A stretch of DNA of 64,000 nt, taken from contig CAVZRJ010000002.1 in NCBI GenBank assembly GCA_963777665.1, positions 26,865 to 90,864 of the forward strand. The letters are read 5' to 3'. This document shows, piece by piece, positions 26,768 to 36,140 of this stretch; within the stretch, counting starts at the first letter, position 1, and each line of letters begins with the position of its first letter. The stretch is from Bog-756 sp963777665 (lineage in GTDB: Bacteria > Actinomycetota > Acidimicrobiia > Acidimicrobiales > RAAP-2). The notes under the pieces were generated by a model that did not search any database, was not told the origin of the DNA, and worked only from the letters and a program-made list of their open reading frames with translations. The translations under genes and the position numbers were made by a program.

Positions 26768-27898
26768 TCAGCTGGGTGGATTGAGCGGGGGAGTGCTGGC
26801 CTGGCGCTCGGCCCGCCATTCGTGCGCATCGAGGTCGGTCGGTTCCGAGGTCGGCGCCAGCGGATCGAGATCCGCCTCGGGCGTGAAGCCGACGTCGACC
26901 TGGACCTCGGGGCGCCGGAGCTCCATGCGAGCGAGTCGCTCGAAGACCTCCTTGTCCGCAGCGGTCAGCGGCGGTTGGGTGATCGACCGCGGCCACAATC
27001 GGTAGCGCTGGACGACGTTGATCTCTGCGGCGAGGAGGAACAGCTGCGCTCCCAGGTAGATCCAGGTGAGGAGCACGATCACGATGCCGAAGAAGCCGTA
27101 GGTGTCGCTGCTGTGGTGCAGCTCGCGCCCGACGTACCAGCTCCCGATGAGCTGCAGGACTTGCCAGAACACTGTGGCCAACGCGGCGCCCAGTGCGAGA
27201 TCCCGCATGGTCAGTGGCACCGCGGTCATCACCTTGAGGGCGACGACGATGAGCACGAAGTTGACTGCGAGGGATCCAACCAACAGCAGGACGTGGGTCG
27301 ACCATCCGTGGGAGACCAGGGTGGCGAACCCGGTGAGGACCGTCGATCCGACTGTGGAAAGAGCCAACAACGCCAGGATGGCCACGGCCCGGAGATATCT
27401 CAAGAAGAAGGGCGGCCAGCGGACGTAGGGGATGTTCCACACATGATTCATGGCGCTCTGCGTTGCCAGTCCGAGGCCGACCGCACCATAGAGGAGCAGG
27501 ATGCTGCCGATCGTGATCGCAAAGGCGCTTCCGGTCAGGCCGTGCGTCTGAGACCGAAGCTGAGGACCGATGATCGGAAAGGCCCCGAGGGCGCTGTCGA
27601 CGAGGTCGTTCCGCAGCTTCTCGTTGTTGTGCAGGGCGTAGCCGAGGAAGGTCGTGAAGAGCAACAACAGGGGGAAGAGCGCGAACAGCCCGTAGTAGGC
27701 AATGAGCGCCGCCTTTGCGCCCGCCTGGTCGTTGCCGAATTTCTGGATGACGGCGAATGGGAAGCCGACCACACCGTGGTCTTGCTGGAATCGGTCCGCT
27801 TTCCGGACCACGAGGGCGAGCCCGCGGGGCCGGCTCGCCGCCTCGCCCTCGCTCGCGGTGTCAGGGTGTTGTTCTGGCGAGAGCTCGGAATCAGTCAT
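26768..27898 (-). CDS. YihY/BrkB-family inner membrane protein
   Basis: A 376-residue polytopic membrane protein. A charged N-terminal tail of about 60 residues is followed by the family hallmark AALIAYYGLFALFPLLLL. About five more hydrophobic helices follow, including TYGFFGIVIVLLTWIYLGAQLFLLAAEIN. A cytoplasmic acidic tail of about 70 residues is last. The family was once called ribonuclease BN; it is now seen as a membrane protein of unclear function. ATG 27898 is chosen; the TTG at 27958 is less likely. It faces the divergent SDR gene at 28085. Confidence 0.9.
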   Translation of the reverse strand: MTDSELSPEQHPDTASEGEAASRPRGLALVVRKADRFQQDHGVVGFPFAVIQKFGNDQAGAKAALIAYYGLFALFPLLLLFTTFLGYALHNNEKLRNDLVDSALGAFPIIGPQLRSQTHGLTGSAFAITIGSILLLYGAVGLGLATQSAMNHVWNIPYVRWPPFFLRYLRAVAILALLALSTVGSTVLTGFATLVSHGWSTHVLLLVGSLAVNFVLIVVALKVMTAVPLTMRDLALGAALATVFWQVLQLIGSWYVGRELHHSSDTYGFFGIVIVLLTWIYLGAQLFLLAAEINVVQRYRLWPRSITQPPLTAADKEVFERLARMELRRPEVQVDVGFTPEADLDPLAPTSEPTDLDAHEWRAERQASTPPLNPPS

Positions 27899-28084
27899 GG
27901 CGCGAAACGATCCACCAGCGACGGTACTCCACAGATCGGCCGTCGGCCTCCCCGTCAAGCAGGTTTAGGCGCTCGCGGCTCGGGCGGCGGGCCGACTCCG
28001 CTACAGCGGAGGGCAACGGACTGTGCCTAGGATGAGGCCGAATCCGATGTCCGACCGAGCGCGCTGGAGCGGAGAGGTACCCAC

Positions 28085-28852
28085 GTGACACTGCACGGCA
28101 AGGTGGCCATCGTGACGGGGGGCAACACCGGGATCGGCAAGGCAGTCGTGCTCGCTCTCGCCGCAGAGGGCGCGTCGATCGTCATCGACTATGTGGCCGA
28201 CCCAGAAGCGACAGAGGCGCTCGAACAGCAGGTGCGCGACCTCGGAGACGAGGTGACCGCGGTCGAGGCGGACGTCAGCAAGATCGGTGATCTCGAGACC
28301 CTCATCGGTACCGCGGTGGACACCTTCGGGCGGCTGGACATCATGGTCAACAACGCCGGCATCGAGACCCGCACCTCCGTGCTCGATACCACCGAAGAGC
28401 AGTACGAGCGGGTGCTGGCCATCAACTTGAAGAGCGCCTTCTTCGGGACCCAGTTGGCGGCCAAGCAGATGATCGCCCAGGGTGACGGGGGGCGCATCAT
28501 CAACATGACCTCGGTCCACGAGGACTGGCCGATGCCCGGCAATACCGCCTACTGCCTGTCCAAGGGAGGTATGCGGATGCTCACCCGTACTGCAGGGGTG
28601 GAGCTCGCACCGCACAACATCCTGGTGGTCGGGGTCGGACCCGGAGCGGTTGACACGCCGATCAATCAGTCCACCATCGCCGACCCGAAGGCACTGGCCA
28701 CGCTGGACAAGGCCATCCCGCTGGGCCGGTTGGCTGAACCGGGGGAGATCGCCAGCATGGTGGTGTTCCTGGCCGGCCCCGGGGCCACCTATCTGACCGC
28801 CACCACGATCTTCGCGGACGGCGGGATCATGCACAGCAGCCCGGGGCTGTGA
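28085..28852 (+). CDS. Short-chain dehydrogenase (glucose 1-dehydrogenase-like)
   Basis: A 255-residue SDR. It shows TGGNTGIGKAV for cofactor binding, NNAGIE, the Ser in NMTSVHE, and YCLSK for Tyr/Lys. It ends in the usual ATTIFADGG tail. The overall pattern (VDYVADPEATEALEQQ) resembles glucose/ribitol dehydrogenase-type SDRs. The start is GTG 28085 behind GGAGAGG. It stands near the SCP2 and debranching-type genes, which begin 56 bases downstream. The sugar or polyol substrate is only a guess. Confidence 0.87.
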   Translation: MTLHGKVAIVTGGNTGIGKAVVLALAAEGASIVIDYVADPEATEALEQQVRDLGDEVTAVEADVSKIGDLETLIGTAVDTFGRLDIMVNNAGIETRTSVLDTTEEQYERVLAINLKSAFFGTQLAAKQMIAQGDGGRIINMTSVHEDWPMPGNTAYCLSKGGMRMLTRTAGVELAPHNILVVGVGPGAVDTPINQSTIADPKALATLDKAIPLGRLAEPGEIASMVVFLAGPGATYLTATTIFADGGIMHSSPGL

Positions 28853-28908
28853 CCACCGGACCGCACGGTCGAACACGGCCCCGGCGAGTATCTGGCTGAG
28901 GGTTGACC

Positions 28909-29358
28909 ATGGCGACCGCTCCCAAGTCCGAGTCCAAGCCCAAGGCCACTTCCCGCCCGATGCGATCGGGGCCCGCTGACGGCGCGGCCTCTGTGTTCTT
29001 CGAGTCGCTGCATGCCCAAGGGGACGAGCCGATCCTGAAAGGCGAGTCGGGGGTGCTGCGTTTCGACCTGAGCTCGAACACGGAGCTCGAACGCTGGTAC
29101 GTCACCATCGCTGACGGCAACATCACCGTCGGGCACCGCGGAGGAGGTGCCGACGTCGTCGTGAAGGCTGACCGCGCGTTGTTCGATCGGATCGCCGAAG
29201 GCACCGAGAACGCCATGGCGGCACAGCTGCGGGGGGCACTTGTGGCCGACGGTGATCTGCACCTCCTGATGACGTTCCAACGCCTCTTCCCCGGCCCTCC
29301 CGGACAGTCGGTGCCCCGCCCGATATCCGCTGCCGAGATGAACAGGCCGCGCCGATGA
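28909..29358 (+). CDS. SCP2 sterol-carrier-domain protein
   Basis: A 149-residue protein with a Lys/Ser/Pro-rich N-terminal 20 residues. An SCP2-like fold follows (GVLRFDLSSNTELERWYVTIADGNITV, then ADVVVKADRALFDRIAEGTENAMAAQLRGALVADGDL, then LLMTFQRLFPG). SCP2 domains bind lipids or acyl-CoA in a hydrophobic tunnel. The ATG at 28909 follows GAGGG. Its stop overlaps the start of the debranching-type enzyme (ATGA), an unexpected pairing of a lipid carrier with a glucan enzyme. Confidence 0.85.
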   Translation: MATAPKSESKPKATSRPMRSGPADGAASVFFESLHAQGDEPILKGESGVLRFDLSSNTELERWYVTIADGNITVGHRGGGADVVVKADRALFDRIAEGTENAMAAQLRGALVADGDLHLLMTFQRLFPGPPGQSVPRPISAAEMNRPRR

Positions 29359-31427
29359 GCGAGCCGCTCGTCCAGATTCTCGAGGGCAACACCTTCGTGG
29401 TGAGCGACCGCAACGGGGACATCGAGTCGTCTTTGACCGATCCGACGGGCCTGTTCTCCTTCGACACCCGCTTCCTCTCCAAGTGGGTGTTGACGGTCGA
29501 CGGGGAGCGCCTCAACGCCCTCTCGACCGACGATCTGCAGTACTTCGAGACCCGTTTCTTCCTGGTCCCCGGGACGGGGACGGTCTACGTCGACTCCGAC
29601 CTCTCGATCATCCGCCGGCGGAGCGTCGCGAACGGGTTCGTCGAGTCGATCCAGATCTTCAACCACCAACGGGAGGCGGTCACCCTCTCCCTGCGGATCG
29701 AGGCAGCGAGCGATTTCGCCGATCTCTTCGAGGTCAAGGACGCGCTGACCAAGAAGGGCACCTACGAGGCCCGGGTCGAGAAGGGGATGCTCGTGCTCGC
29801 CTACCGGCGCGAGACCTACGAGCGCGACACCTGGATCTCGTCCTCGGTCCCGGCCGCGTTCGACGAGCACGGCTTCACCTTCGACGTCACCGTCGGCCCG
29901 CATGGCAGCTGGGAGACCGAGCTGACCGTGGCCGCCGTCGCTCCGGGATTCAACCTCTCGGGAAGCAGATCCGGCAGGGGTTCTGCGTCGACGCCGTCGA
30001 ACAAGATGGCCCGCGGCCTCGACAAGTGGCTGGCCAAGGCGCCCCAGCTCGAGTGCGACGACGACGCGCTGCGGGCCACCTACCACCGCAGTCTGGTCGA
30101 CCTTGCTGCGCTGCGCTTCGCGCCCAGGACCATGACCAACCATGCGTTGCCTGCGGCAGGGCTGCCGTGGTTCATGACGATCTTCGGGCGGGACAGCATC
30201 TTCACCAGCCTGCAGTCGATCGCCTTCACCCCGGAGCTGGCCGCCACGACCCTGCGCATTCTGGGCGAACGGCAGGGTACCCGTGTCGACGATTTCCGCG
30301 ACGAGGACCCCGGCCGCATCCTGCACGAGATGCGCTTCGGCGAGCTGACCGCCTTCGAGGAGCGGCCGCACTCGCCCTACTACGGCTGTGCCGACGCAAC
30401 CCCCCTCTATGTGGTGTTGCTCGACGAGTACGAGCGGTGGACCGGGGACACCAGGTTGGTCCGTGATCTCGAATACGAGGCGCGGGCGGCGCTGCGTTGG
30501 ATCGACGAGTACGCCGACCTCCAGGGCAACGGCTACATCTCCTATCAGAGGCGGAACGAGAAGACCGGGCTCGAGAACCAGTGCTGGAAGGACTCCTGGG
30601 ACTCGATCTCCTACCGGGACGGGACCCTCCCAGGCTTCCCGCGGGCCACCTGCGAGCTCCAAGGGTACGCCTACGACGCCAAGGTGCGGGGGGCCCGCCT
30701 CGCCCGACACGTGTGGCACGACGAGGGCTTCGCAGACCGGCTCGAGGATGAAGCGGCGGAGCTCAAGCGCCGGTTCAACCGTGACTTCTGGGTCGCCGAC
30801 GGCGGGTATTTCGCCATCGCCCTCGACACCGATGGCCGTCAGGTCGATGCACTGACGTCGAACAACGGGCATCTTCTCTGGAGCGGCATCGTCGACAAGT
30901 CGAAGGCCCGTCGTGTGGTGGACAACCTCATGGGAGACCGTCTCTTCTCGGGCTGGGGGGTGCGCACGATGGCAGAAGGCGACGGGCGGTTCAATCCCAT
31001 CGGGTACCACGTGGGGACCATCTGGCCGTTCGACAATTCGTTCATCGCCTGGGGGCTGCGACGCTACGGCTTCAAGGACGAAGCGGCGCACATCGCCGAG
31101 GGCATCCTGGACGCAGCCAAATTCTTCGACGGGCGCCTGCCCGAGGCATTCGGCGGCTATCCCCGGTCGATGACCATGTACCCCGTCCAGTATCCGACCG
31201 CCTGCAGTCCCCAGGCGTGGTCGACGGCCGCTCCACTGCTGCTGCTGCGCACCATGCTCGGGCTCGAACCGTTGGGCGACCACCTGATCGTCGATCCGGC
31301 CATTCCCGCCAGTCTCGGCCAGATGCAGTTGCTCGACATCCCCGGGCGCTGGGGTCGCATCGACGCCTTCGGAAGGGGGCGGGTCGCGCCGGCACCGGCC
31401 ACGCGCGCAAAGGCCCGGACCCGGTGA
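29355..31427 (+). CDS. Amylo-alpha-1,6-glucosidase / glycogen-debranching-type protein
   Basis: A 690-residue protein. The N-terminal beta domain (about 1-200) matches the N-terminal domain of bacterial and archaeal glycogen debranching enzymes (GNTFVVSDRNGDI, TRFLSKWVLTVDG). An (alpha/alpha)6 domain of the GDE_C/GH63-like kind follows (LPWFMTIFGRDSIFTSLQ, YYGCADATPLYVVLLDEY, ENQCWKDSWDS). The GRDS and CADATPL motifs suit a catalytic glucosidase. It could remove alpha-1,6 branches from glycogen or trehalose-type glucans. The start is ATG 29355, overlapping the SCP2 gene. No glgX/glgB is nearby. Confidence 0.88.
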   Translation: MSEPLVQILEGNTFVVSDRNGDIESSLTDPTGLFSFDTRFLSKWVLTVDGERLNALSTDDLQYFETRFFLVPGTGTVYVDSDLSIIRRRSVANGFVESIQIFNHQREAVTLSLRIEAASDFADLFEVKDALTKKGTYEARVEKGMLVLAYRRETYERDTWISSSVPAAFDEHGFTFDVTVGPHGSWETELTVAAVAPGFNLSGSRSGRGSASTPSNKMARGLDKWLAKAPQLECDDDALRATYHRSLVDLAALRFAPRTMTNHALPAAGLPWFMTIFGRDSIFTSLQSIAFTPELAATTLRILGERQGTRVDDFRDEDPGRILHEMRFGELTAFEERPHSPYYGCADATPLYVVLLDEYERWTGDTRLVRDLEYEARAALRWIDEYADLQGNGYISYQRRNEKTGLENQCWKDSWDSISYRDGTLPGFPRATCELQGYAYDAKVRGARLARHVWHDEGFADRLEDEAAELKRRFNRDFWVADGGYFAIALDTDGRQVDALTSNNGHLLWSGIVDKSKARRVVDNLMGDRLFSGWGVRTMAEGDGRFNPIGYHVGTIWPFDNSFIAWGLRRYGFKDEAAHIAEGILDAAKFFDGRLPEAFGGYPRSMTMYPVQYPTACSPQAWSTAAPLLLLRTMLGLEPLGDHLIVDPAIPASLGQMQLLDIPGRWGRIDAFGRGRVAPAPATRAKARTR

Positions 31428-31572
31428 CGGACCGGCCCGGTGTCCCGTCGGCGGGTGTCGACGGCGTCGACCGGGTCGTTGGAGGGGGGTTCGGCGGGCT
31501 CCGGTGGAGAGGCGGACCCGGCCCTGGTGCGCCGCAAGACAGCGAGGAGTCCTCATACGCTGAAGGGCGACG

Positions 31573-31920
31573 GTGAGCGACCACGGCGACCGGACGGACG
31601 GCAACGGGCCGAGCACTGACGGTACCGACCCTGCGTCACCGGTCAGGGCGGGCAGGGTACGCCGGTTCGAGATCATCACCGTGTACTCGGTCGGGCTGTT
31701 CCAGGGCCTGAGCCCGGTGGCCTTTCCGGCTGCGGCCACCATCCTGACCGCCTCGACCGGGTACGACCTCTCCAAGAGCCGCTACGGCCTGCTCTTCCTC
31801 CCCCAGGTCGTCATGGCCATCACCGGATCGCTCGCCCTGCCGCGGCTGGCAGGTCGGTTCGGGCTCAAGACGGTGCTGCTCACCGGGATCGTCGCCGACA
31901 CCGTGGAACGGCTCGCGTAG
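31573..31920 (+). pseudogene. MFS transporter, N-terminal fragment
   Basis: A 115-residue reading frame with a hydrophilic head followed by two membrane helices (VYSVGLFQGLSPVAFPAAATIL, then YGLLFLPQVVMAITGSLALPRLAGRFG). This matches the start of a major facilitator transporter, including the loop between helices 2 and 3. It ends at a TAG after VADTVERLA, and no further transporter sequence is found in any frame. MFS proteins are about 400 residues, so this is a truncated remnant. The start is GTG 31573. Confidence 0.72.
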
Positions 31921-31976
31921 GCCTCGCAACCTTGTGCACGTTGCACGGCATGCGTACGGTCGCTGACCGCACGTGC

Positions 31977-33107
31977 CTAGGGGACCTGTGCGCCGTACGA
32001 GACGTATGGTCGGCCCAGTCGCTGGGCGCGATCCACTCCGGATCGGACCTGGAACGCGCTGATGCCCCCCGGCTCCCACGGGCCCACCGATCCAGCAGCG
32101 ATCGCGTCGCGGGACTTCGGGGGGACGCCGAAGTGTTCGCGGGCGTCGGCGATGACGAGGTGGGCCAGCTCGAACCAGTCCTGTCGCAGGAAGTCGATGC
32201 TGCCCTTGCAGAGTGCGCCGCGGCGCATGGCGTCGGCCACCCGGGTGGCCATGCCCTGTTCTGAGAGGTGCCCGGGTGAGTACTCGAACAGTCCGGCGCC
32301 GGTGCGCAGGTAGCCGGTCTCGAACAGGGAGACGACCATGGCCAACAGTGAGAAGGCTCTCGGGTCGTCGTTGGCCCGGGCGATGAAGGCGAAGACTTCG
32401 AGCTCGGACTCGACCGTCGTCCCGTAGTCGGCGAGCAGGTGGACCCAGTCGTGCTGGGCGAGTAGGGGCGGGGCGGAGCCCGGCCTCCCGGGATAGACGA
32501 ACCCGCGAGCTCGATAGAACTCGGTCACCCGCCGACCGAGCGTGCCGGGTGGGAGCTCCTCGAGCTCGTCCCATCCTGCAGCCAGGGTCGGATCGGCAAC
32601 CGCGCTGTCCCACGCCGAGGCGAGTGCCGAAGAGGTGTGCAAGGCGACGGCATCGTCGTTGCTCCAGGTGGAGGTGTAGCCGTTGCGCTCGAAGTCGATG
32701 GAGGCAAGCCCGAGGCTTCCCTGGGCGAATTCCATCGTCACCTCGAGCATGCCCTCCTCGACGCCGAGTTCGGCTGCGAACAGCCCGATGCGCTCCGCCA
32801 CCCCGGTCGGCAGGGGCCGCAGGACCAGGCCGAGCAGCACCATCAATTGCACGATTCGGGAGCGGAACTCGGTCGTCCGAGCCGCGAGCGCTGCAGCGAA
32901 CGCATCGGGTTGGATCCCGGGTGCGTCCGGCTTGGCGGGGTGGCCGGTCATGGCGGTGGAGATGGCGCCGAGGAGCAGCCGCTGCATGTCGGTCAATCCG
33001 CCCTGGGGCGAGGCGGCTGACTCGATGCCCCGGGTGAGGATCTCCACTTCGGCCGCGTCGGGAGGCTCGAGGTTGGCTGATCCGGGGCTCGGAGGGGGGA
33101 CGCCCAC
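31977..33107 (-). CDS. Coq4-like protein
   Basis: A 376-residue cytosolic-looking protein. Its middle carries QHDWVHLLADYGTTVESE, which fits the HDxxHx11E metal motif of Coq4-family proteins, the C1 decarboxylase/hydroxylase of ubiquinone synthesis. Neighbouring text (LFEYSPGHL, MRRGALCKGSIDFLRQDWFELA) is also consistent. No quinone biosynthesis genes are adjacent. GTG 33107 is a guess for the start; no ribosome-binding site is clear and the open frame continues into the glnA region. The annotation is by motif recognition only. Confidence 0.65.
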   Translation of the reverse strand: MGVPPPSPGSANLEPPDAAEVEILTRGIESAASPQGGLTDMQRLLLGAISTAMTGHPAKPDAPGIQPDAFAAALAARTTEFRSRIVQLMVLLGLVLRPLPTGVAERIGLFAAELGVEEGMLEVTMEFAQGSLGLASIDFERNGYTSTWSNDDAVALHTSSALASAWDSAVADPTLAAGWDELEELPPGTLGRRVTEFYRARGFVYPGRPGSAPPLLAQHDWVHLLADYGTTVESELEVFAFIARANDDPRAFSLLAMVVSLFETGYLRTGAGLFEYSPGHLSEQGMATRVADAMRRGALCKGSIDFLRQDWFELAHLVIADAREHFGVPPKSRDAIAAGSVGPWEPGGISAFQVRSGVDRAQRLGRPYVSYGAQVP

Positions 33108-33211
33108 GGCGTCCAATCTAGAGCGAGCGGGAGTGGGACGAGCTCGCCCGGCAGCCTGTCCTCGGTGTTCAGGCGTTTCTCTCTGCCGATCGCCGGACGG
33201 TGGCGCGGTCG

Positions 33212-34636
33212 TCAGATGTCGTAGTAGAGCATGAACTCCCACGGATGGGGGCGGAGGCGCACCGGGTCGATCTCGCGCTCGCGCTTGTAGTCGATCCACG
33301 TCTCGATGAGGTCGTCGGTGAAGACCCCCCCCTCGAGGAGGAACTCGTGATCGTCCTCGAGCGCCCCGAGCGCTTCCTCGAGGGACGCGGGGACCTGACC
33401 GACTTTCGCCAGCTCCTCCGGAGGCAGCTCGAAGAGGTCTTCCTCGACGGGTGCCGGAGGTTCTGTCTGCTTCCGCACCCCGTCGAGCCCGGCCATCAGC
33501 ATCGCGGAGAAGGCGAGGTACGGATTGCAGGAGGGATCAGGGCAACGGAATTCGATGCGCTTGGCCTTCGGGCTCTTGGAGTAGAGGGGGATCCGACACG
33601 CCGCCGAGCGGTTCCGCTGCGAGTAGACCAGGTTGACCGGGGCCTCGTAGCCGGGGACCAGTCGACGGTAGGAATTGGTGGTCGGCGCTGCGAAGGCGAG
33701 CACGGCCCGGGCGTGGGCCAGCAGTCCGCCGACGTACCAGCGGCCGATGTCGGACAGCCCGCCGTAGCCGGTGTCCGCGTAGAAGAGCGGCTCTGCGCCG
33801 TTCCAGAGCGACTGGTGCACGTGCATACCGGAGCCGTTGTCCTGGAACAGCGGCTTCGGCATGAAGGTCGCGGTGCAGCCGGCATTGTGCGCCACGCTCT
33901 TGACCACGTACTTGTAGAGCATCAGCTTGTCCGCCATCGTGAGCAGGGTGTCGAACCGCATGTCGATCTCGGCCTGGCCGGCCGTGCCGACCTCGTGGTG
34001 CTGCACCTCGATCTCGATCCCGTGTCGCTCCATGGCCAGGCACATCTCCGACCGCAGGTCCTGGAAATGGTCCATCGGGGGGACCGGGAAATATCCCTCC
34101 TTGTATCGCGGCTTGTGGCCGAGGTTCGGACCTTCGTCGCGGTCCGAGTTCCAGATGCCCTCGACGGAGTCCACCTGGTAGAACGCCGAATGTTGGTCCT
34201 GCGAGAACCGAACGTCGTCGAAGATGAAGAATTCCGCCTCGGGTCCGAAGTAGGCGGTGTCGGCGATCCCGGTGGACTTGAGGTGGCGTTCGGCCTTCAG
34301 GGCGACATAGCGGGGATCCCTGCTGTAGCTCTCGCCGGTGACCGGATCGTGGACGAAGCAGTTGAGGTTGAGCGTCTTGTGCTGCCGGAACTCGTCGACG
34401 ACGGCAGTCGAGGGATCCGGGAGCAGGATCATGTCCGACTCCTGGATCGCCTGGAACCCGCGGATCGACGAGCCGTCGAACCCGTACCCGTCGTCGAACG
34501 CGTCCTCGGTGAGTTCGTGGACCGGCATCGAAAAATGCTGCATCAGACCGGGGAGGTCGCAGAACCTCAGGTCGACCATCTCGATCCCTTCGTCTACGGC
34601 AAGGCGGACGACTTCAGCCGCGCTACGTTCCTGCAT
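33212..34636 (-). CDS. glnA: Glutamine synthetase type I
   Basis: A 474-residue enzyme making glutamine from glutamate, ammonia and ATP as a dodecamer. Family landmarks are present: YGFDGSSIRGF, FGPEAEFFIFDD, HEVGTAGQAEID, NAGCTATFMPKP, GSGMHVHQSLW, NRSAACRIP and RCPDPSCNPYLAFSAML. Near the C-terminus the adenylylation loop, normally NLYDLPPEE, reads DLFELPPEE: Phe (codon 33431-33433) replaces the Tyr that GlnE modifies. ATG 34636 has GAGGAG upstream. It is isolated from other nitrogen genes in the window. Confidence 0.95.
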   Translation of the reverse strand: MQERSAAEVVRLAVDEGIEMVDLRFCDLPGLMQHFSMPVHELTEDAFDDGYGFDGSSIRGFQAIQESDMILLPDPSTAVVDEFRQHKTLNLNCFVHDPVTGESYSRDPRYVALKAERHLKSTGIADTAYFGPEAEFFIFDDVRFSQDQHSAFYQVDSVEGIWNSDRDEGPNLGHKPRYKEGYFPVPPMDHFQDLRSEMCLAMERHGIEIEVQHHEVGTAGQAEIDMRFDTLLTMADKLMLYKYVVKSVAHNAGCTATFMPKPLFQDNGSGMHVHQSLWNGAEPLFYADTGYGGLSDIGRWYVGGLLAHARAVLAFAAPTTNSYRRLVPGYEAPVNLVYSQRNRSAACRIPLYSKSPKAKRIEFRCPDPSCNPYLAFSAMLMAGLDGVRKQTEPPAPVEEDLFELPPEELAKVGQVPASLEEALGALEDDHEFLLEGGVFTDDLIETWIDYKREREIDPVRLRPHPWEFMLYYDI

Positions 34637-35210
34637 CGCATCTCCTCTTCGCCGAGTGCTTCATCGCATCTGCACAGGTCAGGCGCACCGCACTACCGCT
34701 TCAGTCTCTAACGATTCGACTCGGCGTGCAATGCTCCGGCCTGCTCTCGTTGATGAACAGAAGATGAATTCATGGCCGTCCACGCGCTCTGGAATCCGCG
34801 CGCGGACACACAGGCGAGAGGTAGTAGCCAACGGGAGACCAGGGAGGCGAAGCGAGCGGGGTGAAGTCGTCGAATGCGTGGACCTCGGGCCCGCCAGGCT
34901 CGCGACCGCCTTCGGTTGTGAGCCGTCCGTGCCGACAAGTCCCGTGTGTCCCGGGTCGGTTCCGGTTCCGCCGCCACCGAGCCGGCTCGGGCATGCTCTC
35001 CGGGTGGTCGGGCAGCCACTCGGGGCACGCATCGCTGCCGGCGGGGGAGGGCCGACGCCCGGTTCCCTGGGAGGCCGGCCCCGCCGACCGCTCCGGAAAA
35101 AGGGCCGCTGGGTCCGGAACATCGGTTGGCGGAAACCTCAGCTACGACGGACCCCGCGGCTCGACACATTCTACCGTCCTCCCAACCCCGGACAGACGGC
35201 ACCCCCGGAC
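34637..35210. other. Gene-poor gap upstream of glnA
   Basis: 574 bases with no coding region I can support. Open frames here have no recognisable domains and no ribosome-binding sites. The part next to glnA must hold its promoter, but I see no clear boxes or nitrogen-regulator sites. Confidence 0.5.
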
Positions 35211-36119
35211 TCAGGTCCAGCGCATGGCGGCACGCTCGCTCCAGTAGATGCCCGGGTCGAGGGCCAGGGCCGAGAGCCGGTCACCGTCCACCGCTGAGAC
35301 CTCGCCGAGCGCTTCCAGGTTCGAGCGGAGCTGCGACACGGTCGCAGCTCCGGAGAGCACGACGTCGGCCCAGGGCTGGGCCAAGGCGGAGGCCAGGGCG
35401 ACGACGTCGGGACGGGGCCCGAGCGGTCCCGTGACCGGTCCGGGGGTGGCCAGGCGCCCGTTGGCCAGCGCCTCCTTCACGATGACCGTCCAGCCGGCCT
35501 GCTTGGCCTCCGCAAGGGCAGGACCGGCCGAGACCTCGAGCAGGTTCCAGGTGGCCTGGACCGCCGAGAAGAGCGGCACTCCCGCGACCTGGATCGAGAG
35601 CGCGCGCCGGAGGGTCTCCGCCTGCCCGGGGCCGCTGAGGGTGAGCCCGACGGGCACGCCGAGCCGGGCGAGCGCTGTCTGCACACCGACCGAGTCGAGG
35701 ATGCCGGACTCCAGGGTGGCCGAGTGGACCTGGTAGAGCCGCAACCACGGTCCGAGGAGGGCGACGCTCTCGGGCCACTGGCGCTCGAGTGCGGCGGCAG
35801 AGTGGTCCTTGACCTCCGGGACCGCTGCGTCCACCGTCCATCCTGCCGTGTAGGTGTACCCCCACTTCGACGACACGGTCACTTGTTCGGGCCGGATGCC
35901 GCGCCAGGCCAGCCAGGCGGCCAGGAACTGCTCGGCGCGCCCGTACGACCGGGCGGCGTCGAACCACCGGATCCCACCCGACCACGCCGCGTCGCAGACC
36001 TCGCGGCAGCGCCGCTCGAGGGCCCCGACCGAGCGGTCGGGGCCGAGCGATTCGCCATGGCCGACGGTCAGGTACCCGGGACGGCCGAGCGCGGCGAGGC
36101 CCAGACCCAGGACAGCCAT
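35211..36119 (-). CDS. Aldo/keto reductase
   Basis: A 302-residue TIM-barrel oxidoreductase. The catalytic tetrad is visible: Asp and Tyr in WFDAARSYG, Lys in VSSKWGYTY and His in LYQVHSATL. The C-terminal NADPH-contact region (LSGAATVSQLRSNL) is present. It starts 21 bases after the class II aldolase on the same strand, so the two are likely cotranscribed. The pair could interconvert sugar phosphates, aldehydes or ketones. The substrate is not evident. The start is ATG 36119. Confidence 0.88.
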   Translation of the reverse strand: MAVLGLGLAALGRPGYLTVGHGESLGPDRSVGALERRCREVCDAAWSGGIRWFDAARSYGRAEQFLAAWLAWRGIRPEQVTVSSKWGYTYTAGWTVDAAVPEVKDHSAAALERQWPESVALLGPWLRLYQVHSATLESGILDSVGVQTALARLGVPVGLTLSGPGQAETLRRALSIQVAGVPLFSAVQATWNLLEVSAGPALAEAKQAGWTVIVKEALANGRLATPGPVTGPLGPRPDVVALASALAQPWADVVLSGAATVSQLRSNLEALGEVSAVDGDRLSALALDPGIYWSERAAMRWT

Positions 36120-36140
36120 GGCGCCGCGGCCCCTCCGGCG

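Noticed and set aside
25344..27440. Extended 698-residue bioA frame
   Set aside because: The first 267 codons are antisense to the YihY/BrkB gene; the BioA pattern starts at 26639.
28827..31775. 982-residue minus-strand open frame
   Set aside because: Antisense shadow of the SCP2 and debranching-type genes; no recognisable motif.
34679..35202. Overlapping small frames upstream of glnA
   Set aside because: Arg/Pro/Gly-rich translations in several frames, typical of GC-rich noncoding sequence.
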